Source: Schaalia odontolytica (GTDB lineage: Bacteria > Actinomycetota > Actinomycetes > Actinomycetales > Actinomycetaceae). Taken from it: a stretch of DNA of 64,000 bases. The notes under the pieces were generated by a model, which was given only the letters and a program-made list of their open reading frames with translations, had not been told where the DNA came from and did no database searches. This document shows positions 62,658 to 64,000 of this stretch, piece by piece. The DNA is taken from contig NZ_CP046315.1 of NCBI RefSeq assembly GCF_009730335.1, forward strand, positions 1,984,001-2,048,000, given 5' to 3'. The first letter of the stretch is position 1. Every line of letters begins with the position of its first letter. A program made the translations under genes and the position numbers.

Positions 62658-63040
62658 GAGGGGATGCCTCCTGTGTGCTCTGAATCCGTGTCCCACCGCT
62701 CGTCGAGGAGACGATGCGCGTCCTCCTTCTCGACACCGAGGGCGCGGCAGGCGCGTATGTAGGTGCTCGCCGCTGCCCGCGCGTCGTCTCCGCGCAGGGT
62801 GCGCAGGGCGGCGTCGTCGGTGGCGACGAAACGCCCGGCGGTTCGCTTGGGGATCGTGAGCCCTTCCTCATCGAGGGCGGTGAGGGCTCGTTGGACGGTA
62901 TTGGGGTTCGTTCCGGCCTCGATGGCGAGGTCTCGGACGGAGGGGATCTTCTCTCCCGGCTTCCACGTCCCGTTGGTGATGCGGGATCGGAAGGAGTCGG
63001 CGAGCTGGATCCAGATGGGGCGGGTGTCATCGATGCGCAT
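62654..63040 (-). CDS. YtrA-type GntR regulator
   Basis: A 128-residue short GntR regulator. The winged helix (IWIQLADSFRSRITNGTWKPGEKIPSVRDLAIEAGTNPNTVQRAL) is followed by a small helical tail instead of a ligand domain, which defines the YtrA group. These repress their own ABC operon. Its stop overlaps the ATPase start (ATGA). AGGAGGG lies upstream. Palindromic sites immediately in front (63063-63107) are its likely operators. Confidence 0.9.
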   Translation of the reverse strand: MRIDDTRPIWIQLADSFRSRITNGTWKPGEKIPSVRDLAIEAGTNPNTVQRALTALDEEGLTIPKRTAGRFVATDDAALRTLRGDDARAAASTYIRACRALGVEKEDAHRLLDERWDTDSEHTGGIPS

Positions 63041-63062
63041 CGATGCATCCCTCCTGTCTCTC

Positions 63063-63120
63063 TGTATTAATACACTAATACAATGACACAGATTCAGAAT
63101 TGTGTCAACCCACTAATACA
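63063..63120. promoter_or_regulatory. Probable YtrA-type operator region
   Basis: TGTATTAATACA (63063-63074) is a perfect palindrome, with CACTAATACA at 63073-63082 and again at 63111-63120. TGACACA (63084-63090) and TGTGTCA (63101-63107) form a second inverted repeat. All sit just before the regulator gene, fitting autoregulation. Confidence 0.7.
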
Positions 63121-63162
63121 GTTGGGTCGCGTGTCAATACCGATGCGCGCTCCCGAAACACA

Positions 63163-63198
63163 GGAAGGGCCCGGAACCTTGCGGTTCCAGGCCCTTCC
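63163..63198 (-). terminator. Terminator after glgP
   Basis: A 16-base stem with one mismatch, GGAAGGGCCCGGAACC (63163-63178) with GGTTCCAGGCCCTTCC (63183-63198), loop TTGC. It lies 14 bases after the glgP stop on the minus strand. Confidence 0.8.
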
Positions 63199-63211
63199 CT
63201 ACGCAAATACG

Positions 63212-64000
63212 TCAGGCGATCGGCTCACCCTCGATGTGCCACACCTCGCGAGCGTAGTCGGAGATCGTGCGGTCCGAGGAGAAGCGGCCGGAGCGGGAGA
63301 TGTTCGCCCACACGCGAGCGTTCCAGGCCTTCTGGTCGCGGTAATCGGCGGCCATACGGTCCTTGGTCTCGCGATAGGAAGCAAAGTCACCCAGCACGTA
63401 GTACACGTCGGCGGGGTCGTAGCCGCCCTCGAGGATCGAGTGGCGGATGTCGTGGAACCAACCGGAGTTGGAGTCGTCGAGCGTGCCGTCGGTCAGGGCG
63501 TCGATGACGCGCTTGAGGCCGGGGACGTTCTCGTAGTGCCAACGGGGGTCGTAGTGGCGACGCAGCTCGGGCAGCTCATCGTCGGTCGCACCGAAGATGT
63601 AGGCGTTCTCGTCGCCCACGGCCTCGAGAATCTCAACGTTCGCGCCGTCCAGGGTGCCCAGGGTGAGGGCGCCGTTCATCATGAACTTCATGTTGGACGT
63701 ACCCGAGGCCTCCTTGCCGGCCATCGAGATCTGCTCGGACACATCCGCGGCGGGGATGATGTGCTCGGCGGGCGAGACATTGTAGTTGTGGACGAAGACA
63801 ACCTTGATGCGCCCGTTGATATCCGCGTCGTTGTTCACCAGCTCAGCGATAGCGTTGATGAGCTTGATGATCGCCTTGGCGCGGATGTAGCCGGGAGCGG
63901 CCTTCGCGCCGAAAATGAAGACGCGGTTGGGTGTGTCCAGCGTCGGGTCGTCCTTCATACGGAAGTACAGGTCCAGGACGTAGAAGGCATTGAGCAGCTG
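63212..64000 (-). CDS. glgP: Glycogen phosphorylase, C-terminal part
   Basis: The frame is open to the right edge, so only the C-terminal 262 residues are seen. The pyridoxal-phosphate lysine motif EASGTSNMKFMMNGALTLG is present, followed by TLDGANVEI, both diagnostic of phosphorylases. KVVFVHNYNVSPAEHIIPAAD precedes it. The enzyme releases glucose-1-phosphate from glycogen or maltodextrin. An internal ATG at 63958 is not the true start. Confidence 0.95.
   Translation of the reverse strand, partial: QLLNAFYVLDLYFRMKDDPTLDTPNRVFIFGAKAAPGYIRAKAIIKLINAIAELVNNDADINGRIKVVFVHNYNVSPAEHIIPAADVSEQISMAGKEASGTSNMKFMMNGALTLGTLDGANVEILEAVGDENAYIFGATDDELPELRRHYDPRWHYENVPGLKRVIDALTDGTLDDSNSGWFHDIRHSILEGGYDPADVYYVLGDFASYRETKDRMAADYRDQKAWNARVWANISRSGRFSSDRTISDYAREVWHIEGEPIA

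Noticed and set aside
61230-62696. Minus-strand 488-codon frame as a single large ABC protein
   Set aside because: Only the first part is an ATPase. The rest overlaps the permease in the wrong frame and has an arginine-rich, non-protein-like composition.

Overview
The window is uniformly GC-rich, with the codon bias, divergent and overlapping gene packing, and lineage markers of an actinobacterium: a WhiB regulator, an AdnA/AdnB recombination nuclease pair, DUF3107, a MiaE-like ferritin-fold protein and a TIGR03089 protein. The mix of host-associated functions (phosphocholine decoration, fucosidase, inositol use) fits an oral or mucosal Actinomyces/Schaalia-type organism. That placement is inference from gene content, not from a marker gene.

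Layout. (1) Positions 1-29.4 kb are a large cell-surface glycopolymer locus. It holds family-2 and family-4 glycosyltransferases, two DUF2142 membrane proteins, dTDP-glucose 4,6-dehydratase, a sugar-nucleotide epimerase/dehydratase, an RgpF-type protein, an AlgJ/AlgX-like protein with an OafA-type acyltransferase, a Wzm/Wzt (TagGH-type) ABC exporter and a Wzx-type flippase. It also carries a complete phosphocholine pathway: an HTH-LicC-LicA fusion, LicB and two LicD proteins. In the same locus a secreted NlpC/P60 hydrolase carries choline-binding-type repeats, so the cell appears both to make the ligand (cell-surface phosphocholine) and to secrete a protein that reads it. (2) Positions 29.4-30.1 kb are a non-coding gap with inverted and direct repeats. 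(3) Positions 30.1-41.9 kb are a myo-inositol regulon: MFS transporter, iolA, iolDBC on the minus strand, then a GntR/HutC-type regulator, a transaldolase-family gene, iolG and iolE on the plus strand. Four matching palindromes (TTGTCTAKACAA or TTTGTCCTAACAAA) sit at the promoters, and no canonical DKGP aldolase (IolJ or DUF2090) is present. (4) Positions 42.2-46.8 kb are a fucoside-type ABC importer (binding protein and two permeases, no ATPase) followed by a GH29 alpha-L-fucosidase, with two LacI-like palindromes. (5) Positions 47-56.7 kb are housekeeping: adnB, adnA, DUF3107, a MiaE-like protein and a DEAD-box RNA helicase. (6) Positions 56.7-60.3 kb are an accessory patch: a repeat-filled intergenic region with 19-bp units, a low-GC multi-pass membrane protein of unknown function, an ankyrin-repeat protein and a membrane-anchored AlbA_2/Schlafen-type protein. 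(7) Positions 60.4-63.1 kb are a CPBP protease-like protein and a YtrA-type GntR/ABC operon whose ATPase reading frame is broken by an apparent one-base deletion. (8) The right edge holds the 3' part of glycogen phosphorylase.

The most interesting themes are the self-contained phosphocholine ligand/receptor system, the putative replacement of the inositol-pathway aldolase by a transaldolase-family enzyme together with its visible regulon, the repeat arrays near 29.7 and 56.9 kb, and the frameshifted ABC ATPase. No rRNA, tRNA, CRISPR array, transposase or integrase was recognised.
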